In this document: positions 1 to 12,030 of the stretch, piece by piece
How positions within the stretch are numbered: the first letter of the stretch is position 1
Layout: every line of letters begins with the position of its first letter
DNA from: Pogona vitticeps
Taxonomy: Eukaryota > Chordata > Lepidosauria > Squamata > Agamidae
DNA length: 64,000 bases
Assembly: GCF_051106095.1 (NCBI RefSeq)
Contig: NC_135785.1
Location: 186,944,045 to 187,008,044 of the forward strand
Reading direction: 5' to 3'
Made by a program: the position numbers and the translations under genes
The notes under the pieces: model-generated
Databases searched by the model: none
What the model saw: the letters and a program-made list of their open reading frames with translations, nothing else
What the model was told of the DNA's origin: nothing

Positions 1-86
1 TGTGAATTTTGTTGTATGGGTATACTATGTATATACTTACAATGAAAATAAATTTATTTGAATTTTGAATTTGAATTTGATACATC
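1..86 (+). repeat. Possible LINE 3' tail
   Basis: The first bases hold an AATAAA-like stretch followed by imperfect repeats of TTTGAA/TTTGAATT. A short oligomer repeat after a polyadenylation-like signal is typical of the 3' tails of vertebrate LINEs or SINEs. The body of the element would lie left of the window, so the family cannot be named. Confidence 0.3.
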
Positions 87-1571
87 CTTTAGGGGGAATC
101 TGTGTACTTGTTTTGTCATGCGGGCCTATCCGCACTTTTTGAATAAATTTGAAAATGTTGGCCTGATAGAATATCTTTGCAGCCGTCCTCCCCCACCTCC
201 TGCCCCACCACCTTGCCTTGGCATGTGTTTTCCTTGTACATGTCATATTGCCAGGCAGAACTAGGGATGCACAGATGTCAGGAAGCTGTGTGGCTTCTGT
301 CATAAATGGAGGACCAGGCAAGATCCCCCCACTGGTCTGTCAGCACTTAGTGGGAGTCCTGTTGAGATCTCTGATTACCACACTGCCTGGATAATACTCA
401 AGAGATTCAAAGGGCTGAGATGCCAATCAACATAGTTTGAAACTGACTCATGCACTGTGTCCATGAACAAGCTTTTGATGGCAAAACCACCAAAGGAGCT
501 ATTGTAACCCATCAGGTCCTATTGTGGCAGCTATACATATAATCAGCCTTGGACAGTGGATTGTGCTGAAGCCTGCTGGAGCAACCTTTCAGTGGTGATG
601 CAGGCTAGCAAAATATCAAGCAGATCAGTTCAATTCATTGCTGCTTTTTCCAAGTATATGCACTGGCAGCATTGCACAAAGCACACAAAGATGGAGAGGA
701 GGAAAAGTTAAGGCTGTTTCAAGTGCAACAGGACCTTCAGGTATGGTAGAACACAGTCAACAGGAATGATGAAATCCTGGTGTCTGTCCTCTCCCCGCTG
801 CCCATATAAACACCACTATTTTAATAGTATAATGCAATACAATTCCTTTCACCTCAAAGACGTTAAGTGTATTCAAGCTCTTCTGTTTGACTCCTGATGT
901 GAGACTCCCCACACTTGACTTTTTATAACTCTTTTTATACTAAAAAGTTGCTCTGAAAGGAAGCTGTTTCCTTCATGCTCCTCTTTGCCAAAGTCTTGGA
1001 TGGGGCAAGGATCAGCAAGACGTGGGTTGCCCCAACACAGAACCAATGCAGCATCAGAGTATGGCTCTCTCTCTCTCTCTAAGATAGAAGCCCATCACCT
1101 GTGCCCTCCACTTTCACTGTCTAGATCTTACCTTCAGCCCCTGCCTACAAGGCAGGGATCCTGATACCTGCTTCCCTTCCAGACTGGTAGACAAGAGAGT
1201 CTCAGGGCCATTTCCTTCCTTCCCTCACTGCTGTGGCCCACAGGTAGCCATGGGATTCTATATGCCAGACTAAGTGAGAATTTCTTCACTTTGATTTTAT
1301 TCTCCCGCATGACTGCTGCCTGGGCTAAAAGGGAGTCAGCCCCTTGACCATTATAGCAAAATATTTGAAAAGGGACTGCTTGATGGATCCACATTGAACT
1401 GAGACTGGAGTGGGTCATGAATCCTGATTACAAAGGAATGATCTTCATGTGGGTTGGCAGAATGTGGTGGCAGTGGCAGTGGCAGAAGCAGAGCAGGAGG
1501 AAGAGCAAATCCACTTGTCCAGCTGAGAGCAACGGTAAGCTTCCCCTGGCAGTGAGGATGGCCTGGACCCA
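87..1571. other. Unassigned intergenic DNA
   Basis: No gene or clear repeat family seen. A short (CT)n run lies at about 1066-1080. Open frames here are short and on both strands with no recognisable domain. Confidence 0.6.
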
Positions 1572-2460
1572 ACAGTGGGTCTGGAGTTGTTAGTGAATGA
1601 GATTAGAAAAGATAATTTAATAAGAGACATTGGTTTTAAAGAAAGAATTGCAATCAGTGTATTTGCTGACGATGCATTGTTAATGATAGAAGATCCAGGT
1701 AGGTTGATGGATCAGGTGAAAATGCATTTAAAGGATTTTGAAGAAATAACAGGCCTACAAATAAACTGGCACAAATCAGGGATGATCCTATTTAATTGTG
1801 ACAAAGAAGAAAAGGAGAGAGTTAGGACTATATTCAGAATTAAAATATATTATCAAATATTTAGGTGTAAATATCACTCCCAAATTCCAATATTTATAGA
1901 AAAATGTTGATAAATTAAAACAATAAATTAGGACAAATTAAATCATTTTAGGAAAATTGAATCATCATGGTTTGGTGGAATAGCAGCATGTAAAATGAAG
2001 ATGTTACCTAAAATTATTTTTTTGTTTCGGAAGTTACCAGTTAAGATAACAGAATAATAACAAAAAAGCAAAATATGAATAATAGATTTTCTAATGGGTA
2101 TAAAGGTGAGAATTAATTTTAAAAAAAGATGGTTCAGACCTAAAACAAAAAGGGGAGGGAATCAGGCTTCCTGATATAAAATTTATAAGATGCTAATAGA
2201 AGACCAACATGATGCACTTAAGGCCTCATGGGATATAGATTTGGATAGGGTAATAAGTACTGAAGTATGGAAAAATATTTGGGATAAAAGAATATTGAAA
2301 TGTATGTCAGTAAGAATAAAATAAAATAATAAATTAGTTTGGAAATAGCATTTAACACTGGTAAAATAGAATTCTATAAATGACTTTTTTTTTTCAAATT
2401 GATGCTGGAGATGCGTATGTGCTGGGAATGTAAAAATGCTGTGAAATTTTGGGAGCTGGG
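1572..2460 (+). mobile_element. L1-clade LINE fragment, ORF2 RT to C-terminus
   Basis: This is a decayed piece of a LINE-1 type retrotransposon. The frame from 1575 to 1910 carries the reverse transcriptase catalytic signature FADDALL, followed by a stretch like ITGLQINWHKS that is characteristic of L1 RT. Further downstream, in other frames, are L1-like pieces including GGIRLPDIKFYK-type residues (about 2155-2190) and a CWECKNA motif (about 2415-2440) matching the L1 C-terminal cysteine motif. The copy lacks the 5' UTR, ORF1 and endonuclease, and its frames are interrupted, so it is dead. It is A-rich on the coding strand, as squamate L1s are. No target-site duplication was found. Confidence 0.85.
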
Positions 2461-5404
2461 ATTAGTAACTCCAGAGTCATGGCCCTCACCAAGTACCTCC
2501 TGACCCAGAGAGGCACCTAGGTCCAATTGGAGGATAAGGTTGCAAGAAGAAATAGGACACCTCCAGCAGGTCAGAAAAATCCAGGAAGAACAAAAAAAGA
2601 AGAGTTATACAAAGTAAAGAAAGAAATAGGTCCTGAAGCAGAAGCATATGAGGCAGTGGAGGAAGTTTAGCTGAATGGAGAAAGGTGATGGTCCGGCCTG
2701 AGGACAACTGGCAGATGGCAGTGGACATGGTGGGGCTGTCGATATGGGACTCTGAGAAAGAGGGAGAGGAATAAAAAGCCAGAAGGTGGTCCAGAAACAA
2801 TCTGGGCTTCTGAACAACCTTCTGGGGCAATTGTTTCATCATATTTAGATAATGAGAATTTCCCAGCATTCACTTCATTCATAAGGTGAGGCAAAGAATT
2901 TTAGATGGTTGCTATGTTGCCAGAGGCAGAGGATGGCAAGAAAGTATGGTTAAGAAGGATGGGAAAAGTCAAAATTGGGGTGGGAGTTAGTGGACTACTC
3001 AGTGTACTTGTCGGTGGTCCAAGCCACATACCATGAAAAGAAGTGGCATCTGACTTGGTAACATGCTGAGGAGCTACTCATTGGCTGGGAATCCAAGCAT
3101 TGCGGATTATGATGAGATGTTTCAAGAGACGGCAAAAAGCAAGAAATACAATAAAATAAAAATAAAAGGTTAGCTGGGGCGTCCTGAATGACAAACCTTG
3201 GCTGGTCATGGTAGGCCTGCAAGTCAGGGGTCAAGTCTGGCAAATGGGCAGGCAGAAAAGACTGATGCCCCAGATTCTGCTGGAAATGCAACCAGGAAAT
3301 GTGCCACCTAACATATCTGGGAATTTTGCCTCAGTTGTGAGAATTGCTTTAGCCCATACAGAAGGCTTTTGCATCCTTGCAACCATAATGACCAAAGGGT
3401 GCCCCCCCTTTCTTCTTTCCATTTATTAAAAATCATTTGCATAACAAGTTGTTTATATTGCTGCTCAGCCAAAATGTTTTTTAAAGCTTCAAGTAAATAT
3501 CCATTTTCATGATGCTGTAATAAACAGAGAACACTCAAGGGGGCACTCAGTTCATTGAGAATGTTATTTTAATGATTCTAAGCTGAGAGGAGAAGACTTA
3601 CTGCAGAAGAGTATTTTTCAGAGTGATTTGAGGGCTAAAAAAAAAATCTACAACTTTTTGTACACTTAAAATTTCTGACCCAAGAGCCCAAATATTGATT
3701 TATTATATAACTACAAAATTGTGTTTCAATAATGGGAATCAGAAGGAGCCCAGCCTTTAACTTATTTGGGAAAGCTCCTTGTCGTTGTTATAAACAGTTT
3801 AGAGGGGCAGGCTAAAATTCTGAGGAGTCAAAGGGTGACCAAAGCCAGTATAACAGTGGGAGAATTACAGATGGGAGATAACAATCTGGACTGGCTGGCA
3901 GTGGTTGGCGTAGTCAGGTAGACTGGAAGTGGGGAGCTGTTCCCAGCATGTTATACTGAAAGACAAATGACTGGAGCCCATCATTACAAAAAGGAATTTG
4001 TTAACATTATGGTGTACAGGGGGAGTCTTTTTCAAAGGCTCATGCCCTGAGTGACATGCCTCATCTGGAGGGAGCACAGGCAGAGGAAGGGGTCGAAGTT
4101 CCAGCATGTGAAAAAGGCAAAAAACCTAGACAGCTTCAAAAAAAGAGGCACCAGCAGTATTTGGAGCAAACAATTATTTAGAGTTTAAGGCTGAAACAAT
4201 GCCAAACAAACAAACAAACAAAAAATCCACACCAGAAAATAAGAAAGCTAGCTAAGGTAGCTAATACTTACACGAGCATAGCATCAGGACAGCAACTGAG
4301 CATAGCATCTCCCAAGAGATCACTAAAGTAACTTCTGAACCCGTTTATATGCCTTAAACACCACATTCTGGACTTTTTGAAATGGTCTGCCAATCCGGCT
4401 TCAAGCTCTCTCAAATGTTCAGGAACACAAGAACATTTTCTACCCCTCTTCCTTTCACACAGCTGAAGTCATTTTCCAGTTAACACAGTACTGTACCAGG
4501 TAACAAGCTGACTTGGCCTTGAAGACCTTACTCAATAAATATAAATGGCAGGTGCTACTCCCATTTCATTCCTGGCAGAGGCTGTACTCACTTTTCTCCC
4601 AGCTAGCCATTTCCAGGCATTGACAGAAAGCCTAAATTTTCCAGAAAGATCCATAACCAATGTCCCTCATTTCTTGGTTTCTTCACAGGTTGAACTCCCT
4701 TCCCCATCCTTCATAAAGAAAAGCTCCTACTTAGGCTTATGCAGCCTCACATCCAGACCTGAACTGAAATGGAGATTATCATGGAGATGATAAAAAAAGT
4801 TTCATATCTCTGTTACCATTCAGGAGTGCCTCAGTGCTCTCATCATTACCCATTCCTTTTCTCCTTTCTTGGAAAAACTATTGGAGCTTCTCCTGTTACA
4901 CAAATTTAGATGAATATGTGCCTAACAGATTGTTTGCTAAGGCTCTTTCCTGCACTGTATTGTATCAGGAACCTGGATTGCACTACAGAGAGAGTGCTAG
5001 TACCTGCATCATGATGTATGTATACATAGCATTACAGGTGACAGAGGGAATGAGTATGGATTTTTTTTTTAAAAAAAGAAGGGACAAATGGGGTTGCAAA
5101 AAACAACTCTTAGCTGGATTTTGATGGAAACAGAATGCTTGATTGATGGAGCTACGGTACTGGTAATTTGTACCTATGCCCTTTGATATTTCACAGATGA
5201 ACACAAAAACTATATATGCATGAATGGATAGGGCTAATAGGGGAATCCAGCAATCCACTTGCTTGGCATGGCACACAGTAGGAGGACCAATAGATTTCAG
5301 CATGCTGCCAGCAGAAAGGAGGAATTCAAAGAGCAGAGTCCTTTGGGGACAAGAAGACCAAGCCAAGTGACCAAACTAGATATTGGGCACAACTGCCTAG
5401 CTTG
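2461..5404. other. Unassigned intergenic DNA
   Basis: No gene or repeat family recognised. The stretch 2540-2800 is purine-rich and has open frames on the minus strand, but their translations look like low-complexity shadows. A (CAAA)n run lies near 4204-4222. Confidence 0.55.
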
Positions 5405-5612
5405 GTGGTTCTGCACAGATTGTTTACCAGCTGCACAGCTGATCCCCTGTTTGGTGCCCCACCCCCTCCGGTAGGTGCCCATCCAGAGGCAGCACCTGGA
5501 GGATGTGGGGCATGGAAGCTGGGGCGCTGCCTCCAAGTGGGTACCTGCTGGAGGGGATGGGGCACGGAACCACAGATCAGCTGTGCAGCTGGTAAACAAA
5601 CCATGCTGAACC
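5405..5612. mobile_element. Near-palindromic foldback element (MITE-like)
   Basis: The two halves are inverted copies of each other. The left arm has GTTTACCAGCTGCACAGCTG near 5421 and the right arm has CAGCTGTGCAGCTGGTAAAC near 5578. The symmetry extends over about 80 bp per side with a short central loop containing GAGGCAGC and GCTGCCTC. This is what a non-autonomous DNA transposon with very long terminal inverted repeats looks like; hAT-type MITEs of squamates often have this form. No convincing target duplication was found, so the superfamily is an inference. Open frames across it on both strands are by-products of the symmetry. Confidence 0.7.
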
Positions 5613-7077
5613 ATTCATTCCCATCTCTAGACAAAAACCAAGTTAAACATCTATAATGCACATATCTGTACTAGATATGCCTGTAAAGCTTACCGGACTT
5701 GGATTGGAAGTCTAAGACTCATGATACTTGCTGAAAGAAAAGAAGAGGATGGCAATTTGCACTATTTGCATTGGGCTCATCGGCATAAATAATAGAATTC
5801 AAGGCATATTTTTATCTGATTGATTACAGAAATATAATTGTGCTCATCTTGTTTATGCCTGAAAACTGTTTCCCCACCACATTAATGTTTCCCCCTAATG
5901 CTGATACATATATTTTATCCATTAGAAGAAAGGGTTTTACATGAACCAGAAACCAGCACCACTTTCAGCTCTAGATCTAGGAACAAAAGGCACAATATGT
6001 TTAAGGAATGAGCTTTCAGTGCTGTCATCCATGTGCTGAATTCAATGCAGCTGCAGGGAGGGGACCACCAGAAATTCATGGTTCACATGATAACAAGAGT
6101 AAGGCTGCTGAGAATTGCCAGGAGTCGTTTGGCTGATCTTTGTCTATGGGGGACTAAATGAGGCCAGTTGATCTTTCCCCTTTTTTCATTTTAGTTACAG
6201 TGGTCCCCTGCACTTCTCATTTTGCCTGCAGCAAATATGAAGAAAAGCTGTTTTTGTTTTAGCCTCCCCCTTCTCCATTGTGTGTCACTATGTTGATGTA
6301 GGTCTCAAAGGACTTAGACTGGTGAGGACGGGGTGGGGGCACCTCCCTCCCTGCTGTAACCCTTTTCAGCTGTTTGCCCACCTGCATACTCTCCTCTCTC
6401 TGCCACTGTAACAGATGAAACCATGCCTTGCCAGGAGGAATGACATGAAGCTGTGCAGACTACCAATGCAGAAGGAGCACAGAGGAGGACCTCAAGACTA
6501 TACTGGCATTGTTTAATTCAAAGATTTTTGTCTCCAGCTGTTTCAGAGTCACTGTGGATTTTTCTGTCTTTCTGGCCATTACATTTTTCTCCTTGACCCT
6601 TAGATTTTTTCTGTCGTTTATGTGTGGATTGTTACCACACAGCTTGTATCTAATCTAAACCTTTATCTTTTTGTCCATGCACTTTCCCACTTTCCCTCCA
6701 AATTAGTAGTTTCTGTTTTATATTTTGTCTCCACTGTTTCTTCTAGTGGCCAATACAGTAACTTTGTCTTGCAGTAAAAAAAATACCTTCAAAGGTATAA
6801 CGCTTAACTTGTTGTCTGCCTGTTAGCAAATACAAAATGTTTATGGTTTGGCAGACAACCTTTATGCCTGTGCAGTGCTCCAATGTTTGACATTCTGCTG
6901 ATTTCTGGAAAGAATCCAAGATGGTGCTTTCTGGACTCAGCTCACAGAACAGTCACCAGATGGTGCACTGGCATCATCATTTACAACACTGAGCTGGAGT
7001 TTGGCAATAACTTGATGTAAATAATGAGATTTTTAAAAAGTGTTCAATCCGTTTTGCAATAACTAAGGCTTAATCAG
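5613..7077. other. Unassigned intergenic DNA
   Basis: No gene seen. A short TACAGTGGTCCCCTGC string at about 6195 resembles the end of the TA-flanked MITE at 59.9 kb, but no matching partner end was found. Confidence 0.55.
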
Positions 7078-7372
7078 ATACCCAGTATGGTATAGTGGAT
7101 AGAGTGAGGGACTAGGAGTCAAGGTTCAAGTCCCTACGTTGCCATGGAAACTTACTCGGGGATAGGGTGGGAGGTGAACTGGCAAAACCGCTGGGTACAG
7201 TAGTGGATAAGGACTCAGAAGACATGGGTTAATCCCTGCTCAGCCACGGAAAGCCACTGAAGGGAGTGGGGTGGCAGTGAAAAAACTGCTCCTTAAATAT
7301 CTCAAATACCTTGGCAACCCTAATAGGGTGGCTATAAACTGGATGTGACTTGATGGAATGTAACACATTATT
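7078..7372 (+). mobile_element. tRNA-derived SINE with two tRNA-like heads
   Basis: The first head has an A-box-like TATAGTGGATAGAGTG (about 7092) and a B-box-like GGTTCAAGTCC (about 7123). A second head follows with AGTAGTGGATAAGG (about 7199) and GGGTTAATCCCTG (about 7227). These are the two internal promoter parts of RNA polymerase III genes. The tail (about 7290-7370) has GGCAACCCTAATAGGGTGGC and a GTGACTTGATGG motif, typical of squamate SINE 3' ends that borrow a LINE's reverse transcriptase. The dimer form could be a true dimeric family or one copy inserted in another. Confidence 0.72.
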
Positions 7373-8934
7373 TGAGCTCATTTCTCCACCCCCCTTTTTT
7401 TCTCCTCACCAGAGGGCACTCTTAACAAAAAGATAGCAACAATTTTTCTTTAAAAGAACATAATTGAAAACAAAGAACACTTGTTCCAAGCTCAGTTTTT
7501 TTAAAAAAAAAATCTCAGTTCTACAAATCTATCTTTTAAGTTTCCTTTTGTCAATTAAAAACAAGCCAAGCTGAGGTAGAAGCTTCTGTGCAGCTTTTTA
7601 TTTTCTCCACTAGGCAAATTGGTGCTCTGTTGCTTCTCTAGCCTGGAAAAGAGGTTTCATTCCTTTAGAACAGATTTCATGTCTCTTTGGCCCGCCAGAT
7701 TTTTATGTGTTAAGAAAATTAGACTCCAGCTTCCATAATCCCATGCCATGGGTCATGGCACCCGAGGTGTCTGGGAGCTGGATTCTGAAACAGCTCCAGG
7801 CCCTAAGATTCCCCAGCCCTGTTTGGAAGAATACCTGCTTGCCCAATGGTTACCCTTAAAAATAAACATTGTCATTTACTTGTCACTGTCTTGCAAATCA
7901 GTAATGTCTCCTTGTCAACAGTTTTATAATAAAATCTCTTATTCCTGTTACCCAGGACAGAACTGGTTCTCTGCCAGGGTTGACTGAAGACATATGTTTG
8001 CCTGAAGGACAGCAGTAAATGATGGAGCCATAGATGATAGTTGGAATGCCTAATATCTAAAGCTATGTTATCTTGTCACACAAGGCGGAAATTTCCCAAA
8101 CTGGCAGATACTACAATGGTAATAAATTACCAATGATAGTGGTTATCAGTTTGCTGTCCTTTTGTCACAAGCAAAGTTTGCTGCCTGAGCCAGCTATCTT
8201 GCCCTGCTTAACAGTAAGACAGGCCCTGATTTCTCCTTCAAATTTCCCTAAAATGGAAGCTCTCAAGTAACAATGTTTGAACCCTGTGGAGGAGGTGAGA
8301 ACACAGAAGCCTACTTTACAATGAGTCAGAGCATTGGTCCATTTCACACACTATTGTCAACTCTGATTAGCAGCCATTCTCCAATCAGGATTCTTCCCTA
8401 ACCTTACCTGGAGATCTCCAGTATTCTCTGATGGATTTGCATCTAGGGACTAACTAGGCTTACCTCCTGAAGGCTGATAATATCAGCATGGTATGGTGGT
8501 TTATTTCTACACAAAGATATTACTCTGTTGTAGACCTTTGTAGTAGCCATCATGGTGGCTGGATCTTTGGAGAGTTTGACTTAATGTCAACTGCCTCATT
8601 CAGTTCCAGGTCTCTAGCATCAGTTTATTAGACTTACACATAATCCCTTTGGCTCAATCGCTTGACCTATCATAACACTGTACCTGATTTTCTCTTTTTG
8701 CCTGCATCTGTTACTAGGTCTTGCCCTGCAAACTGCAAACACATGGGTTCCTTGCAGTATGAGTTTCATCTGTGCATTACAGGTTTACCTGTATGCTTTT
8801 GGTCTTTCCAAATCCCATTATTGGATTTACACAGATTTAAAATTTATTTTTGTTCTGAACTGTATGCAAGAAGCTCCTGACTTTGAATGACAGAAGAAGC
8901 AAGAGATGCCAGCTTATGAGAAAGTACACTGTAC
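7373..8934. other. Unassigned DNA with a short palindromic fragment
   Basis: No gene seen. At about 7711-7785 there is a weak inverted pair (GACTCCAGCTTCC against GGGAGCTGGATTC) like decayed hAT MITEs. The rest is unassigned. Confidence 0.5.
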
Positions 8935-9003
8935 TACTTATTATTATTATTATTTATTTAATTTTTATGCCACCCACACTACCCAAAGGTCTCTGGGCGG
9001 CGA
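8935..9003 (-). repeat. LINE 3' tail, reverse strand
   Basis: A TTA/TTTA repeat run is followed by ATGCCACCCACACTACCCAA and AGGTCTCTGGGCGGC. Read on the minus strand this is a GCCGCCCAGAG...GTGGCAT segment ending in an AAATAAATAATAA tail, the standard ending of squamate CR1/L2-type LINEs. A nearly identical piece lies at 57571-57640. Confidence 0.55.
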
Positions 9004-9727
9004 CATAGCCTCTCTGTTTCTCTTTCACCTCCACAAGGGGATGTGCAGGAAATTTGCACTTTAAAATACATGTACCCATTTCTGCAGCTTCTGGATTGAC
9101 TGTGGAGGTGGAACCAATTTATGTCAGAAATGCATACATTTCCAGATTTGCAGTGTTTTCTGTGAAATAAAAAGTGTTGGGTGACATAGGCACAATTGAA
9201 AAATGCACAAAAATACTGCAAAATATTTTAAAACTGCACAAGCATGCTTTTGTTAAGGGAATGGTGCATCTGTTTCCCCATAGGAACTGGTTTGAAAGAT
9301 CAGTCTGGAAAAGAAACACTTCTTAAACTGATGTATAGATGTTGCTAATCTTGCAGGATCCCTGCATGCCATCAACCCACTCATAATATGAGTCATGATA
9401 CCAGTGTGAAGGCTGAAGACCATACTTCTGAGCAGGAACTAACTAGGTAGATATAAATAAAATCCCAAGTAAGCCCTGTCATAATAAAAACAGTTTTTGG
9501 CATTCATTTACACTATATATGAAATTGCCTTTTAAAAAGAAAAAACTGTCACTTTTACTTTCCTGACCCAAATCCTTTCTAAAATGAACATGGATTCATT
9601 TGCTGAGAAAAGTGTAATACCGGTGTCTTTGTACCACTTCAGTGTTTCTTGTGCAATTCTGAATAATAAAGCTATGGATGTATATAGTCATTTGTGTTCT
9701 TCTTGTTACAATTAAGAATTGTCAATT
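9004..9727. other. Unassigned intergenic DNA
   Basis: Nothing recognised. The frames on the minus strand have no domain. Confidence 0.55.
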
Positions 9728-10156
9728 GACAAGGAATGATCAGGGGACTGGAAACCAAACCTTATGAGGAAAGGCTGAAAGAACTGGGCATGTTTAGCCT
9801 TGAGAAAAGAAGACTGAGGGGTGATATGATAGCACTTTTCAAATATTTGAAAGGCTGCCATACAGAGAAGGGGCAAGATCTGTTCTCGATCATCCCAGAG
9901 TGCAGGACACAGAACAATGGTCACAAGTTAAAGGAAGCCAGATTTCGGTTGAATATCATGGAAAACTTCCTACAGTAACTGTTAGAGCAGTACGACAGTG
10001 GAACCAGTTACCTCGGGAGTTGGTGAGTGCTCCTACATTGAACTTAGATAATCACCGGGCAGATATGCTTTGATTGTATTCCTGCATTGATCAGGGGGTT
10101 GGACTTGATGGCCTTGTAGGCCCCTTCCAACTTCACTTTCCTATGATTCTATGAAA
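9728..10156 (+). mobile_element. CR1 LINE 3' end
   Basis: A 5'-truncated chicken-repeat-1 retrotransposon. The frame from 9736 encodes YEERLKELGMFSLEKRRLRG and ALFKYLKG, the well-known C-terminal end of CR1 ORF2, followed by a diverged KLKEARFRLN. Past the stop the sequence keeps the CR1 3' UTR block GGGGGTTGGACTTGATGGCC (about 10093) and ends in TATGATTCTATGA, the octamer-type tail of CR1. Severe 5' truncation is normal for CR1. The first part of the frame is open, so this is a moderately old copy. Confidence 0.9.
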
Positions 10157-11987
10157 AAGGCTAGCTTACTGCTGTATATTTAACAGTGCTGAATTTGCAG
10201 AAACCATGCCTCAAGCATCTTACATGGGCAGATGATTTTGATTATGTTTAGATAAAGCTGTTACAAAAAATTTGTGGTGAAAAAGCTGACAACCCTAGTT
10301 ATTCGTGAATATCTTACTTTTTCTGGGATATCCTTGCCATCTCATTTGCTAATACTTCAGAAATATGACTACTTTATACATTCCAGAGATTAAATTTTGA
10401 AAATACGGGACAGTATTCAATTATTAGTATCAACAGATAGTAAAGTTATTCAATCTGTGTCAAAACCTACATAAATCAGGTGGAGAAAATGGGTCTCTTG
10501 TAACTGGAGTTAGCAATAGTAGTACCAATACTAGTACTGGTTGTAAAATTTTTGGCTAAAATAAAGCAGGATGCCATGAGTATTGTTTCAGCCTTAAATG
10601 AAAATGTTAAGGATTGAAGCTGTGATTTTCTGTATATACTCTACCACTGTCACAGAGTGCATGGAGTCTTTTTTTTTAAAATTTCCACAGGGGAGGAGTA
10701 CATCACAGGAATTTTCATCTGTAGTCTGAAAAGCCCTGAGAACAATTTATCTCCTCTGTGAAAAGCAAGCCAGTGTTTTGCTTTTTCTCATTTCCATTTC
10801 ACTCTCCCCCCGTGGAGCTCAGAGAATAGAATCTGAAGGTAAACAATAGTTTTGGAAAGGTTATGTTCTATCACTGTTTATAGAATCCATCAGGTAGGGA
10901 AGTTTTGTCACAAGGCAAACTGAAACAGATTGAGGGTACTATTCCAGTTGATTGTCGGTTCCTCAGATCACTATACAATATAAAATCAAGGGCATTCCAC
11001 ACATTCCCTTTGTAGGATTTTAAGTTTTTAATCATTGAACTTTCTATTCCTTGGGGAAATTCAGATGCAATATTACTACAGTAGTTTATCTGTTTGCTTC
11101 GGAGGCAGGAAGTTGGAAGGCTGAGGTCCAGAAATTCAATATATAGCTACATTACTCCTAGGATTGCTTTCCATGATCAGCAACATAATGGTTAATTTTG
11201 AAACACAGGTATTCATCATGACATAACTAAAACACCAAAGGAATGTCCCAAAATGCAAGCAAATATACTGATCCATGGCAACAAACCCATTTCATCAGTT
11301 TTAAATTAATCACTGAGCAGGTCATTTGTAAAGCTGATGTATCTTGACTGCCCATTCAGCACCAAACCACCCTCAGATCATTTGCATTACAACAGAGAAG
11401 GCTGGCAACAATGTTATGTGCCTGAGAAATCAGTTTCTCCATAGCACTGTGGCTAGTGTAGGTCTGCAGCTGAAGCCAGAGGGAACATTGGATCCTGAGA
11501 GAGATGAAAAGGGGTATCATCGCTCTTGCTAATCAGAAAATGCCAGCAATTTGACCCTGGGAGTATGACTCCATGACAGCAGTATTTCTGGCATACTTTT
11601 TACTAGAAAATACATTGTTGGAAATCTTGTCTTCCAGTTCTAGTCATGTTATATGCAACAGAGCCATAAACCACAAACATGTGCAAAGAACAGCAGCTCC
11701 ACATGGTAGTGCTAATGAGTGGGTAGATTTTTGGAGAAGCCCATATCTTGTCAGGGAGCCGTACAGATGTTCACTTCAGACACCACAACTCTTTATGGTG
11801 CCACAATTCTTTTTATTTTTATTTTTTTCACCCCAGCTGAAACAGCAACACAGCTACTTCATTGGGAAACTTCTGACATGTTTCTTCTTCTTTGTTTAAA
11901 ATAAAAGCTTAATGAAAGCATTTTAAAAACCTGTGGTGGCTGGCAAATGAGAGAAGTAATTCACTATGAAATAAATTGTGACAAATA
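10157..11987. other. Unassigned intergenic DNA
   Basis: No gene or repeat family recognised. AT-rich, with scattered short frames only. Confidence 0.55.
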
Positions 11988-12030
11988 TACAGTGGTGCCC
12001 CGCACAGCGAGGTTAATCCATCTGAGGCTT
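11988..12030. mobile_element. Fragment of a TA-flanked MITE end
   Basis: TACAGTGGTGCCCCGC followed by AGCGAGGTTAATCC matches one terminal inverted repeat of the complete element at 59864-60202, starting at the same TA. The other end is missing, so this is an old, broken copy of the same family. Confidence 0.6.

Noticed and set aside
3240-3330. Cys-containing stretch near 3260 as a zinc-knuckle gag relic
   Set aside because: Spacing of Cys/His does not match CCHC in any frame and no neighbouring gag or pol piece is visible.
6194-6225. TACAGTGGTCCCCTGC string as a second hairpin-MITE copy
   Set aside because: Only one end, with mismatches and no hairpins following; too weak to call.
7083-7140. 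SINE head as a functional tRNA gene
   Set aside because: Only A- and B-box resemblance; no cloverleaf could be folded and a SINE body follows.
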